From the NCBI GenBank assembly GCA_030432695.1, contig JAUILN010000021.1:62001-126000 (forward strand): 64,000 nucleotides of DNA, read 5' to 3'. Below the pieces are notes generated by a model. The model was not told where the DNA came from. It saw only the letters and a list, made by a program, of their open reading frames with translations, and searched no databases. This document shows, piece after piece, positions 1 to 8,800 of the stretch (positions within the stretch are counted from its first letter, which is position 1; the number at the start of each line of letters is the position of its first letter). Position numbers and translations under genes: made by a program. This DNA comes from a bacterium (GTDB lineage Bacteria; Planctomycetota; UBA1135; UBA2386).

Positions 1-718
1 TGCGCAGATCCACGGTCTCGCTCGAGCACAGCGGGCAGGCCGACTCGTCGCCTGAGGCTCGCAGGGCGTAGACGCCGCGCCACAGCAGCATCCCGGCGGC
101 GAGCACCATCAGTGCGCGCGCGATCCAGCGCAGCCGGTCGTGGCCGAAGCGGCGCTGCAGCCAACCCAGATTGAACTGCGCGAAGGCCAGGAGCGGCAGC
201 AGGCCGAGGGCGAAGCCGAGCATCGAGAGTGCGCCGGCGGTCGCGCCGCCCGCCACGACGCCGGCCGAGACCGCGGCCCACAGGAGACCGCAGGGCAGCA
301 GCGGCGTGAGGGCGCCGACCGCAGTGGCGCGCCAGGTCGGGCCGAGCTTCGCGGTCGCGCCGACGCTGCGCTTCACCAGCGCGCCGGCGCCGGGGATCGC
401 GCCGAGGTGCTTGTCGAGACCGAGCGCGAACAGCAGCAGTGCCGCGCCGAAGACCACCGAGATCCACGCGCCGCCGTGACTCCAGCTCCCGCTCCCGGCC
501 GCCGATCCGAGTGCTCCCGCGGCGAGCCCCACTGCGGTGTAGGCAACGGTGCGCGCGGCGTGGTAGCCGAGGGCGGCGCCGCGTGCACCGAGCCACAGCG
601 ACGCCATCGGTCCGCACATGCCCACGCAGTGCAGCGAGTTCACCGCGCCGAAGGCCAGCCCGGCGACGAACGCGTCGAGCGCGTGTGGGTCGAGCAGGCT
701 GTCGGGTGCCAGGGTCAT
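1..718 (-). CDS. Sulfite exporter TauE/SafE-family membrane protein of the cbb3 locus (3' end cut by window edge)
   Basis: Reading from an ATG at 718 leftwards gives about 239 residues with no stop before the window edge. Near the N-terminus is HCVGMCGPM, the paired-cysteine signature of the DsbD_2/SafE-like proteins that often accompany cbb3 oxidase genes; several hydrophobic segments follow, and near the edge is a CPLC motif. Family members run about 220-250 residues, so almost the whole protein is probably here. In cco loci this protein is thought to help metal or redox handling during oxidase maturation; the exact substrate is unknown. It is divergent from ccoI, which supports that role. 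The C-terminal end cannot be placed from this window. Confidence 0.8.
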   Translation of the reverse strand, partial: MTLAPDSLLDPHALDAFVAGLAFGAVNSLHCVGMCGPMASLWLGARGAALGYHAARTVAYTAVGLAAGALGSAAGSGSWSHGGAWISVVFGAALLLFALGLDKHLGAIPGAGALVKRSVGATAKLGPTWRATAVGALTPLLPCGLLWAAVSAGVVAGGATAGALSMLGFALGLLPLLAFAQFNLGWLQRRFGHDRLRWIARALMVLAAGMLLWRGVYALRASGDESACPLCSSETVDLR

Positions 719-1021
719 GCAGGCGGCGCGAACCCTGCCGCGATCGGGGTTCTTTCGGGTGTCCGGGGGGACGGCTGCCGCCGGTCGGAGGCGCCTCGTC
801 GGGGTTGCTCCGCGTTCGCAACTTTGTGCAGGGCAGTCGAAAAAGCACGCTCGCTCGCGGCGATTGTCCGCACCATGTCCCCGCTCGGACTGCGCGCTCC
901 GTCGAAGCGTGCGCCGGCAACTCGGCGCAGTGAACCGACTGCGGGGACGGGGGACAAACAGCACCTTAAAGACCCCGTTTCGGGTTCTCCCAGGGGGGCC
1001 GTTTCGCTCCAGGAAGACCGC
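719..1021. promoter_or_regulatory. Divergent intergenic region between the SafE-like gene and ccoI
   Basis: This 303-base stretch separates two divergently transcribed genes and should carry both promoters. Just before the ccoI start is AGGAAG (1011-1016), a good ribosome binding site. I looked for an FNR/Anr-type box (TTGAT-N4-ATCAA) and saw none. The open frame running through from position 140 is a high-G+C read-through of the SafE-like antisense and is not coding. Confidence 0.5.
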
Positions 1022-3457
1022 GTGAGCGCCTGTCTGCACTGCGGTCTGCCGGTTCCCGTCAGCGAGCCCGATGCATCGTTCTGCTGCAACGGCTGCCGCG
1101 CGGTCCACGAGATCCTGAAGGCCGAGGGCCTCGACCGCTTCTACCAGTTGGGTGGCGCGGTCGGTCAGCCGGTGGGCTCGGTGCCGTCGAAGTCGGACCG
1201 CGAGTGGATCGGTGATCTCGAGGCGCGCGCGCTGGCCGATGGCGGTGCCGCAGCCAGTTGCCGCATCTCCGTCGACGTGCAGGGCATCCACTGCGCGGCC
1301 TGCGTGTGGTTGCTCCAGGAGCTTTGGCGGCGCACGCCGGGAGCGTTGCGCCTCGACCTCAATCCGGCGTCCGGCCGCGCCGAAGTCACCTACGACCCGG
1401 CGGCCGGCACACTCACGCGCTACGTCGGCGAGATCGAGCGACTCGGCTACCGGATGGGCCCCGCCGGAGCACCGCAGGCCCGCCCCGAGCGCGGCCTGCT
1501 GATCCGCACCGGCATCTGCATCGCGCTGGCGCTGAACGCGATGATGTTCGCGCTGGCCGGCTACTTCGGCATGAGCGAGGCCGACGGTCCGGCCTACGCG
1601 CTGTTCCGCTGGTTGGCCTTCGCGCTGTCCACGGCCGCGGTGGCGATCGGCGGTCCGGTGTTCTTCCGGGCCGCGTTCGTCGGTCTGCGGCGTCGGGTGC
1701 TGCACCTCGACTTGCCGATCTCGCTCGGCATCGCGTTGGCCTGGGGCTCGTCGGCCTACCTGTTCCTCGCCGGGGAGTTCGCGGGCCAGACCGTGGGCGA
1801 CTCCTACTTCGACACCGTGACGGTGTTCGTCGCGCTGATGCTGCTCGGGCGCTATCTGCAGCGCGCCGCGGTGCGACGCAACCGCGACTACCTGCTGGCC
1901 CACCACGGTGCGGAGCACGTCAAGGCGCGGCGATTGCGCGAGGCGGGCGTGGAGCGGGTGGCGGCGGTGGACCTGCGGGCTGGCGACGAGCTGCTGCTCG
2001 CGCCGGGCGATCTGGTGCCGGCCGACGCGATCCTGTCCAGTGCCGAGGCGGCGGGTGGCGAAGCCGCCTTCTCGCTCGACTGGATCAGCGGTGAATCGCG
2101 GCCGCGGGTCTTCGCGGCGGCCGAGGAGATCCCAGCGGGTGCCTTCGCGGCGGGGCGCCAGCCGGTGCGCGTGTTGTTGCTGCGCACCGCCGAGCAGTCC
2201 GGGTTGCTGCGGTTGCTTGCCACGCCGGTGCGGAGCGAGGCCGACGGCTCGGACTGCGAAGACGGCCTGCGCGGCCGCGGCCGCTTCTGGGAGCTGCTGA
2301 ATCGCGGCTACGTGGCCGCCGTGCTGAGCGTGGCGACGCTGGTCGGCCTGGTGTGGGCGCTGGTCGATCCGTCGCGTGCCGTGTCGGTCACCACCGCGGT
2401 GTTGGTCGTCACCTGTCCCTGCGCGCTCGGCCTCGCGACGCCGTTGGCCTTCGACATGGCGGTGGCGGCGCTGCGCCGCGCCGGCGTGTTCGTGCGGAAT
2501 CCGAGTCTGCTCGAGAAGGCGCGCCACGTGCGGCGGATCGTGTTCGACAAGACCGGTACGCTCACCTGGGGCGGCGTGCAGGTCGAGTCGCTGCGCGAGC
2601 CCGAGGCGTCGTCGCCGCGTGGGGAGCTGCTCCGCGACGTGGCCTTCACGATGGCGTCCTCGAGTTCGCATCCGGTGAGCGTGGCGATCGCGGCGCGGCT
2701 CGGTGCGCGGGGGGCGCGGTTCCTCGACGCGGTCGAGGTCGAGGAGCACGTCGGCCGCGGCCTCGCCGCACGGCACCAGGGCGCGGAATACCGGCTGGGC
2801 AGCCAGTCGTTCACCGTGGGCGACCGCGACCTGGGTGGCGACCATGGGATCTGCGTGTTCACGGCCGACGGCCACGCCGAGGCGGTGTTCGCGGTGCGCG
2901 AGGACTACCGCAGTGGCGCCGCCGAGGAGATCCGCGCCCTGGAGGCCGACGGCCACGAGGTCCTGCTGGTCTCCGGCGACCGTCCGGACCGCGTGGCACG
3001 CGCCGCCGCCGAACTCGGCATCGCTGCCGAGCGGGCCCACGGCGGGGTCGATCCCGAAGGCAAGGCGGAGCTGATCCGCGGGCTCGACCACGACGACACC
3101 CTGATGGTCGGCGACGGCCTCAACGACGCGCCGGCCTTCGAGGCGGCGTACTGCGCCGGCACTCCGGCCTTGGACCGCCCGGTGATGCCGTCGCGCGCCG
3201 ACTTCTTCTACACGGGTCTCGGCACCGGCGCGGTGCGTCGCGTGCTCCGGCAGGCGCGCCGCTTCCACGGCGTGGTCCGCGTCAACCTCGCCCTGGCGAT
3301 CGCCTACAACGCGCTCGCGGTGACGCTGGCCGCGCTCGGGATGATGACCCCGCTGCTCTGCGCGGTGCTGATGCCGATCAGCTCGCTGGTGCTGATCGCG
3401 CACACCGCGACGGCCCTCAAGTTCATCCACATCGACCGCGAGGACGGCGCCGTATGA
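1022..3457 (+). CDS. ccoI: Cu(I)-translocating P1B-type ATPase for cbb3 oxidase assembly
   Basis: An 811-residue heavy-metal P-type ATPase that supplies copper for the CuB centre of cbb3 oxidase. The start is a GTG at 1022, preceded 5 bases away by AGGAAG. The N-terminus has the CcoI-typical CLHC...CCNGC cysteine cluster, then a second metal-binding domain with GIHCAAC. Membrane helices follow, then an SGES actuator motif, the ion-site CPC in TCPCALGLATP, the phosphorylation motif DKTGTLT (Asp about residue 509) and GDGLNDAP. The stop overlaps the ccoS start (ATGA), so the two are probably translationally coupled. The large cysteine-rich N-terminus separates it from ordinary CopA exporters. 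A much longer upstream reading frame exists but is an artefact. Confidence 0.95.
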   Translation: MSACLHCGLPVPVSEPDASFCCNGCRAVHEILKAEGLDRFYQLGGAVGQPVGSVPSKSDREWIGDLEARALADGGAAASCRISVDVQGIHCAACVWLLQELWRRTPGALRLDLNPASGRAEVTYDPAAGTLTRYVGEIERLGYRMGPAGAPQARPERGLLIRTGICIALALNAMMFALAGYFGMSEADGPAYALFRWLAFALSTAAVAIGGPVFFRAAFVGLRRRVLHLDLPISLGIALAWGSSAYLFLAGEFAGQTVGDSYFDTVTVFVALMLLGRYLQRAAVRRNRDYLLAHHGAEHVKARRLREAGVERVAAVDLRAGDELLLAPGDLVPADAILSSAEAAGGEAAFSLDWISGESRPRVFAAAEEIPAGAFAAGRQPVRVLLLRTAEQSGLLRLLATPVRSEADGSDCEDGLRGRGRFWELLNRGYVAAVLSVATLVGLVWALVDPSRAVSVTTAVLVVTCPCALGLATPLAFDMAVAALRRAGVFVRNPSLLEKARHVRRIVFDKTGTLTWGGVQVESLREPEASSPRGELLRDVAFTMASSSSHPVSVAIAARLGARGARFLDAVEVEEHVGRGLAARHQGAEYRLGSQSFTVGDRDLGGDHGICVFTADGHAEAVFAVREDYRSGAAEEIRALEADGHEVLLVSGDRPDRVARAAAELGIAAERAHGGVDPEGKAELIRGLDHDDTLMVGDGLNDAPAFEAAYCAGTPALDRPVMPSRADFFYTGLGTGAVRRVLRQARRFHGVVRVNLALAIAYNALAVTLAALGMMTPLLCAVLMPISSLVLIAHTATALKFIHIDREDGAV

Positions 3458-3675
3458 ACGTCGTCCCGGTCCTGGTCGGCTTCAGCCTGTTCCTGGCCGC
3501 CTGCGCGGTGCTGCTGTTCGTCTACAGCACCCGCAACCGCGACCACGAGCACGCCGACCGCCTCTCGCTGCTACCGCTCGAGGACGACGCCGCCCCACTC
3601 GGCGAGGCGTCGGGATCGAGCGTCGAAGACACTCTCTCAACCACACGCTCTCCGCGTGAGAACCCCCATGACTGA
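3454..3675 (+). CDS. ccoS: cbb3 oxidase maturation protein CcoS
   Basis: A 73-residue protein with one N-terminal membrane helix (about residues 4-24) followed by a short charged tail. CcoS is needed for cofactor insertion into cbb3 oxidase in the bacteria where it has been studied. Assignment rests on its size, single N-terminal helix and position: its ATG overlaps the ccoI stop and its own end overlaps the ccoN start by eight bases. The acidic, serine-rich tail makes it longer than typical CcoS (about 50-60 residues). Confidence 0.8.
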   Translation: MNVVPVLVGFSLFLAACAVLLFVYSTRNRDHEHADRLSLLPLEDDAAPLGEASGSSVEDTLSTTRSPRENPHD

Positions 3676-6025
3676 TACCGTCGCTCTCGAGAAGCGCAGG
3701 ATCACGTACGACGACGGCACGGTGCGTGCCTTCGTGTTCGCATCCGTCGCCTGGGGCCTGATCGGCCTCCTCGTCGGGCTGCTGGCTGCGCTGCAGCTCA
3801 GTTTCTGGCAGCTCAACTTCGACACGCCGTGGCTGACCTTCAGCCGCATCCGGCCGTTGCACACCAACGCGGTGATCTTCGCGCTGGTGGGCAACATGAT
3901 GTTCGCCGGCGTGTACCACTCCTCGCAGCGGCTGTTGAAGTCGCGGATGGCCTCCGACCTGCTGTCGAAGATCCATCTGTGGTCGTGGCAGCTGGTGATC
4001 CTCGGCGCGGCGATCACGCTGCCGCTCGGTATCACGCAGTCGAAGGAATACGCGGAACTCGAGTGGTTCCTCGACCTGCTGGTCGTGGTGTCCTGGGTCG
4101 CCTTCGCGGTGAACTTCTTCTGGACGCTGAAGATCCGCAACGAGCGCAACCTCTACGTCGCGATCTGGTTCTACATCGCGACGATCCTGACGATCGCCGT
4201 CCTCTACATCGTCAACAACCTGGCGCTGCCGGTCACCGGCACCAAGAGCTACGGCATCTTCGCGGGCGCGCAGGACGCGTTGACCCAGTGGTGGTACGGC
4301 CACAATGCGGTGGCCTTCTTCCTCACCACCCCGATCCTCGGGATCATGTATTACTACCTGCCCAAGGCGGCGGATCGACCGGTCTACTCGTACCGGCTGT
4401 CGATCATCCATTTCTGGGCGCTGGTGTTCATCTACATCTGGGCGGGTCCCCACCACCTGCTCTACACCGCGCTGCCGGACTGGGCCCAGTCGCTCGGCAT
4501 GCTGTTCAGCCTGATGCTGTGGGCGCCGTCCTGGGGTGGCATGCTCAACGGCCTGCTGACCCTGCGCGGCGCGTGGCACAAGGTCCGCACCGATCCGGTT
4601 CTCAAGTTCTTCGTCGCCGGCGTGACCTTCTACGGCATGTCGACCTTCGAAGGTCCGCTGCTGTCGATCAAGTCGGTCTCGGCGCTCGGCCACTACACCG
4701 ACTGGATCATCGGCCACGTCCACGGCGGCGCGCTCGGCTGGAACGGCTTCATGGCCGCCGGCATGTTCTACTGGCTGGTGCCACGGCTGTTCGGCACCAA
4801 GCTGCACTCGACCGGCGCGGCCGACTTCCACTTCTGGATCGGCACCTTCGGCATCCTGATGTATGTCGTCGCGATGTGGGTCGGCGGCGTCACCCAGGGC
4901 CTGATGTGGCGTGAGCTGAACCCCGACGGGTCGCTCGTCTACCCGCAGTGGGTCGAGATCATCGCGCAGGTGAAGCTGATGTACATGGCGCGCACCATCG
5001 GTGGCGGCATGTATGTGCTGGGCTGGGTCCTGATGATCTGGAACCTGTGGAAGACCGTCGCCTCCGGCAAGGCCGTCGATGGCGAGGCCGAGGTCACCGT
5101 CTACAAGCCGGCAGCCGGTGGTCCGTCGACCGCGCGTCTGGTCTTCGGCGCTCCGACGATCATGACCGTGCTGGGTCTCGGCGCCTGCTACATGATGGCG
5201 GACTCCGGCAACGTGGTCCTGGCGATCGTCGGCGTGGTGGTGCTGCTGGTGATCGTCGCGGCGAGCGGCTTCATGCTGGCGGCCGCGGCGAAGAACCGCT
5301 TCCAATGGCACGACGTCACCGAGAGCCGGCCGTTGGCGTTCACCCTGCTGGTGGTGCTGGCGGTCGTCGCGGGCGGCGTCGTCGAGCTTCTGCCCGGCAT
5401 CGTGATGAACCGCGAGGTGCCGGTCGCGGCGAGCGGCAAGCTCGCGGTGATGCCCTATACGCCGCTGCAGCTCGAGGGCCGCGACGTCTACGTCAGCGAG
5501 GGCTGCTACGTCTGCCACTCGCAGATGATCCGGCCGTTCTACGAGGAATACGCGCGCTACGGGGCGCCGAGCGACATCCACGAGTCGGCCTGGGATCACC
5601 CGTTCCAGTGGGGCAGCAAGCGCACCGGACCCGACCTGGCGCGCATCGGCAGCTACCTCGAGACCGGGCAGCCGAAGTACAACGAGCTGTGGCACTACAA
5701 GCACATGACGGATCCGCGCTCGGTGTCCGCCGACTCCAACATGCCGGGCTACCCGTGGCTCGAGACGACCAAGGTCGATCTCGACGACACCCCGGGCAAG
5801 CTGCAGGCGATGCAGGCACTCGGCGTGCCCTACACCGACGAGCAGATCGGCTCGGCCCTCGACGACTACCGCAAGGAGGCCGACGGGGTGCTGGCGAAGC
5901 TGCGCGAGCAGGCTGGTCCCGACGACCTGGCCTGGGACAGCGAGCTGGTAGCGTTGATCGCCTACCTCCAACGGCTCGGCAACAACGAACTGGTGACCCG
6001 GACCGCCGCGGCGGGCGGGAAGTGA
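3668..6025 (+). CDS. ccoNO: cbb3-type cytochrome c oxidase, fused subunits I and II (CcoN-CcoO)
   Basis: A 785-residue fusion of the catalytic heme-copper subunit CcoN and the cytochrome c subunit CcoO; it reduces O2 to water and pumps protons in the inner membrane. CcoN signatures: the heme-ligand region RPLHTNAV, CuB-site histidines in YGHNAV and GPHHLLY, the helix-VII tyrosine in FYGMSTFEG, and the heme ligand pair in GHVHGGALGWNG. Extra membrane helices link to the CcoO part, whose CYVCH heme site starts at about residue 613, followed by MIRPF and the distal methionine region NMPGYPWL. ccoN and ccoO are separate genes in proteobacteria; fusions are known in some Bacteroidota and related groups. 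The chosen ATG overlaps the ccoS end by eight bases. Confidence 0.95.
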   Translation: MTDTVALEKRRITYDDGTVRAFVFASVAWGLIGLLVGLLAALQLSFWQLNFDTPWLTFSRIRPLHTNAVIFALVGNMMFAGVYHSSQRLLKSRMASDLLSKIHLWSWQLVILGAAITLPLGITQSKEYAELEWFLDLLVVVSWVAFAVNFFWTLKIRNERNLYVAIWFYIATILTIAVLYIVNNLALPVTGTKSYGIFAGAQDALTQWWYGHNAVAFFLTTPILGIMYYYLPKAADRPVYSYRLSIIHFWALVFIYIWAGPHHLLYTALPDWAQSLGMLFSLMLWAPSWGGMLNGLLTLRGAWHKVRTDPVLKFFVAGVTFYGMSTFEGPLLSIKSVSALGHYTDWIIGHVHGGALGWNGFMAAGMFYWLVPRLFGTKLHSTGAADFHFWIGTFGILMYVVAMWVGGVTQGLMWRELNPDGSLVYPQWVEIIAQVKLMYMARTIGGGMYVLGWVLMIWNLWKTVASGKAVDGEAEVTVYKPAAGGPSTARLVFGAPTIMTVLGLGACYMMADSGNVVLAIVGVVVLLVIVAASGFMLAAAAKNRFQWHDVTESRPLAFTLLVVLAVVAGGVVELLPGIVMNREVPVAASGKLAVMPYTPLQLEGRDVYVSEGCYVCHSQMIRPFYEEYARYGAPSDIHESAWDHPFQWGSKRTGPDLARIGSYLETGQPKYNELWHYKHMTDPRSVSADSNMPGYPWLETTKVDLDDTPGKLQAMQALGVPYTDEQIGSALDDYRKEADGVLAKLREQAGPDDLAWDSELVALIAYLQRLGNNELVTRTAAAGGK

Positions 6026-6034
6026 GGAACGACC

Positions 6035-6244
6035 ATGTTCAAGAGCCTCTTCGAAGGGAACGCGCTCCTCGACCTGCCGGTCGTGACGCTGCTCGGCTTC
6101 TTCGCCGCGTTCTGCGGCATCGTCGCGTGGGCGTTCCTGCGCCGCCGCGCCGCCGACTTCGACTCCGTCAGCCAGCTCCCGCTGGCTGACGACGACGTCG
6201 CGATCCTCCCGCGCTCCACGGAGCGCCGGGCTTCCCAGGACTGA
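6035..6244 (+). CDS. ccoQ: cbb3 oxidase small subunit CcoQ-like
   Basis: A 69-residue protein with one membrane helix (about residues 14-34) followed by a charged tail. CcoQ stabilises the cbb3 complex. The call rests on size, topology and its position between ccoNO and ccoP; small CcoQ proteins have little sequence conservation. A GAGGAACG ribosome-binding stretch overlaps the ccoNO stop. Confidence 0.75.
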   Translation: MFKSLFEGNALLDLPVVTLLGFFAAFCGIVAWAFLRRRAADFDSVSQLPLADDDVAILPRSTERRASQD

Positions 6245-6264
6245 CCGATACGGAGATCAGAACC

Positions 6265-6861
6265 ATGACCGAAGTGACGAACGACTCCGGCTACGCCGAC
6301 GAGCTCCGCGATCACCAGTTCGACGGGATCCAGGAGTTCGACAACCGGCTGCCCAACTGGTGGCTGTGGACCTTCTACGGCGCCTGCATCTTCTCGCTGT
6401 TCTATTGGCTGCACTTCCACGTGCTGGGCACGGGTGCGCTGCCGATGGAGAACTTCGAGAACGAGAAGGCCGCCTGGGCCGAGATCCAGGCCGCATCCGC
6501 GATCGACACCACGGAACTCCTGGCCATGAGCAAGGACCCGACGACCGTGGAGGAGGGCAAGGCGATCTTCACCGGTGCGGGCACCTGCTTCACCTGCCAC
6601 GGGATGGACGGCTCCGGCATGCTCGGCGGCGCGCCGGCGCTCGGTCCGAACCTCACCGACAACAACTGGATCCATGGCGGATCGGCTGCCTCGATCTACA
6701 CCACGATCTCGAAGGGCGTCGCCGAGAAGGGCATGCCGCCGTGGGGTCCGGTGCTGGGTGCCGAGCGCATCTCGAAGGTCGCGGCGTTCGTGCTGTCGAT
6801 CCGCGGCACCAACGTCGAGGGCGGCAAGGAGCCCCAGGGCGAGCCCTACAGCGGCGACTGA
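6265..6861 (+). CDS. ccoP: cbb3 oxidase subunit III (CcoP), single-heme form
   Basis: A 198-residue membrane-anchored cytochrome c that passes electrons to the CcoNO core. The N-terminus has the CcoP pattern of an acidic, aromatic segment (DGIQEFDNRLPNWW) followed by a membrane helix, then one cytochrome domain with CFTCH at residues 108-112 and a later GMPPWG carrying the likely axial methionine. Proteobacterial CcoP carries two CxxCH motifs and is about 300 residues; only one is present here, and the reading frame is intact with a clean stop, so this looks like a natural short form. Confidence 0.9.
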   Translation: MTEVTNDSGYADELRDHQFDGIQEFDNRLPNWWLWTFYGACIFSLFYWLHFHVLGTGALPMENFENEKAAWAEIQAASAIDTTELLAMSKDPTTVEEGKAIFTGAGTCFTCHGMDGSGMLGGAPALGPNLTDNNWIHGGSAASIYTTISKGVAEKGMPPWGPVLGAERISKVAAFVLSIRGTNVEGGKEPQGEPYSGD

Positions 6862-6939
6862 TCGACCGCTGCCCGGGCCTCTACGAGGTCGCGCCCGGTC
6901 CTGACTGGGGACCGGACGCGGCCTCGCTTGCTGTACGGC

Positions 6940-6984
6940 GTGTTCACCGAGCGGGGTGTCCTGTGTTAACCCTGTGGTGAACAC
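6940..6984. repeat. 9-bp perfect inverted repeat between ccoP and ccoG
   Basis: GTGTTCACC at 6940-6948 is repeated inverted as GGTGAACAC at 6976-6984, with a 27-base spacer containing GTTAAC. It lies in the 247-base gap before ccoG. It could be an operator or an RNA stem; nothing here decides between them. Confidence 0.4.
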
Positions 6985-7108
6985 ATGCTTCCGTTCGCAT
7001 CGAGCGGCTCGCGACGGAAATCCTGCGGCGCCGGGCGGGTTGGCTCGCGGTGGATGGAGGCTCGTTGGTCCGCACCGCGGGCCGATCGCCGCCCTCCCCA
7101 GGAGACCC

Positions 7109-8533
7109 ATGGCCACACCCAGCGCACCGTCTGCCAAGACCGGGCCCCGTCGCCCGGACCTCGACAGCCTCTACTGCCTGAACGAGGACGGCAGCCGCAA
7201 CACGATCCACCCGGCGGACGTGAAGGGGCGCTACCAGATCCGCAAGAAGATCATCTGGACGATCCTGATCGCGATCTACGTGGCGATCCCGTGGATCGAC
7301 ATCAACGGCAATCCGGCGGTGCTGTTCGACATCCCGGGCCGCAACTTCTTCCTGTTCGGGGCGACCTTCAACGCGCAGGACTTCTATCTCGCCTACTTCG
7401 TCCTCACCGGGATCGGCTTCTCGCTGTTCATCGTCAGCGCGCTGTTCGGTCGGATCTGGTGCGGCTACTCCTGCCCGCACACGGTCTTCCTCGACGGCGT
7501 CTATCGTCGCATCGAGCGCTTCTTCGACGGCAATGCCACCCAGCGCAAGAAGCTGCAGGCGATGCCCTGGAACGCGCAGAAGATCGCCCGCCGAGGTGCC
7601 AAGTGGCTGTCGTTCCTGGTGGTGTCGGCGGTCCTCTCGCACACCTTCCTGAGCTACTTCATGCCGGTGGAGGAGGTGCTGGCTGCGGTGACCCATTCGC
7701 CGGCCGCGCACCCGGTGGCGTTCACGTTCATCGTGATCTTCACGGCGATCATCTACTTCAACTTCACCTGGTTCCGCGAGCAGCTCTGCATCGTCATCTG
7801 TCCGTATGGCCGCCTGCAGGGCGTGCTGTACGACCGCGACACGATCAACGTCACCTACGACACCAACCGTGGCGAACCGCGCGGTCGCTACACCAAGAGC
7901 CGTGAGGCCGACGAGCGCGGTGACTGCATCGATTGCCAGCGCTGCATCGCGGTCTGCCCGACCGGCATCGACATCCGCAACGGCACCCAGCTGGAGTGCA
8001 TCGGCTGCGCCAACTGCATCGATGCCTGCGACGAGGTGATGGAGAAGGTCGGTCAGCCGGTCGGTCTGATCCGCTACGACTCGCAGCGCGCGGTCGAGGA
8101 AGGCGCGCGGCGGTTCCTGCGCCCACGCGTGTTCTTCTATGCCTTCCTGCTGTTGCTCGGTGCGACCGTGCTGAGCGTGGCTGCCTACCGGCGTACGCCG
8201 TTCGAGTCGAACCTGGTCCGCCAGCAGGGCTCGCCGTACGTGGTGGTCGAGGGCTCGGGCGCGGTCCGCAATCCGTTCTTCGTCCACCTCGTGAACAAGC
8301 AGCCGCGGGAACACACCTTCTTGCTGGAACCCGTCGAGCAGGCGGGAGTGACCTTCACGGTTCCGATCCGTGAGGTGAAGCTCGCCTCGACGACCGATCA
8401 GAGCGTGCCGATCTTCGTCGAGGTCACCGCCGACGCCTGGCAGCCCGGGATGCGGTTCCAGTTGCGGGTCCGCACCGCGGATGGCACGCTCGAGCGCACC
8501 GAGGAGGCGGTCCTGCTGGGACCCGCTCGCTGA
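7109..8533 (+). CDS. ccoG: Cytochrome c oxidase accessory protein CcoG (polyferredoxin)
   Basis: A 474-residue membrane iron-sulfur protein that acts as a cupric reductase in cbb3 oxidase assembly. Seen are several N-terminal membrane helices with CGYSCPHTVF, a ferredoxin-like part with two cysteine clusters (CIDCQRCIAVCP and CIGCANCIDACDEV), a further helix and a C-terminal beta domain of the FixG/CcoG type. The ATG at 7109 is preceded by AGGAGA at 7100-7105; the open frame runs further upstream but without a better start. It lies in the same direction as ccoP after a 247-base gap that might hold its own promoter. Confidence 0.93.
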   Translation: MATPSAPSAKTGPRRPDLDSLYCLNEDGSRNTIHPADVKGRYQIRKKIIWTILIAIYVAIPWIDINGNPAVLFDIPGRNFFLFGATFNAQDFYLAYFVLTGIGFSLFIVSALFGRIWCGYSCPHTVFLDGVYRRIERFFDGNATQRKKLQAMPWNAQKIARRGAKWLSFLVVSAVLSHTFLSYFMPVEEVLAAVTHSPAAHPVAFTFIVIFTAIIYFNFTWFREQLCIVICPYGRLQGVLYDRDTINVTYDTNRGEPRGRYTKSREADERGDCIDCQRCIAVCPTGIDIRNGTQLECIGCANCIDACDEVMEKVGQPVGLIRYDSQRAVEEGARRFLRPRVFFYAFLLLLGATVLSVAAYRRTPFESNLVRQQGSPYVVVEGSGAVRNPFFVHLVNKQPREHTFLLEPVEQAGVTFTVPIREVKLASTTDQSVPIFVEVTADAWQPGMRFQLRVRTADGTLERTEEAVLLGPAR

Positions 8534-8537
8534 ACCC

Positions 8538-8666
8538 ATGAACATCCGCAAGACCTTCCACGACCGGCCCTGGCTGTTCGTCGTTCTCGGCCTCGGAACC
8601 CTGGTGGCGCTGAGCCTGACCTTCCTGGTCATCGCCGTCGCCAACCCGCCGCGCTTGATCCGGTAG
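8538..8666 (+). CDS. 42-residue single-span membrane peptide of the cbb3 locus
   Basis: A tiny gene four bases after the ccoG stop encodes a basic N-terminus (NIRKTFHDRPW), one membrane helix (about residues 12-33) and a short end. It sits where ccoH (fixH) normally follows ccoG, but CcoH is about 150 residues and this is far shorter. It could be a minimal CcoH-like helix or an unrelated small subunit. I do not recognise a family; tight coupling to ccoG and clean topology are the support for it being real. Confidence 0.6.
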   Translation: MNIRKTFHDRPWLFVVLGLGTLVALSLTFLVIAVANPPRLIR

Positions 8667-8694
8667 GCGGCCCCACCCCGCATGTAACGCCGGT

Positions 8695-8728
8695 GTCCCG
8701 GCCGGGGACGGATCGGTCGGTCCGTTTT
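8695..8728 (+). terminator. Candidate terminator after the cbb3 genes
   Basis: GTCCC-GGCCG-GGGAC forms a short hairpin at 8695-8709. A second small stem (CGGA 8709-8712 with TCCG 8721-8724) is followed directly by TTTT at 8725-8728. Stems are short, so this is tentative. Confidence 0.35.
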
Positions 8729-8800
8729 CAGGTCCGCAGACATCCTTCCGGCTATCCTCTGCGGCGCTCGCCAACTCTCTATCGAAGAGTCGAGGCTCCC

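Noticed and set aside
140-1021. N-terminal extension of CcoI by 294 residues
   Set aside because: The extension overlaps the SafE-like gene on the other strand, is Arg/Ala-rich and has no ribosome binding site; the GTG at 1022 has one and starts at the CcoI cysteine cluster.
6265-6861. CcoP as a truncated or frameshifted gene
   Set aside because: The frame is clean, the N-terminal and cytochrome parts are complete, and one-heme CcoP proteins exist in other phyla.
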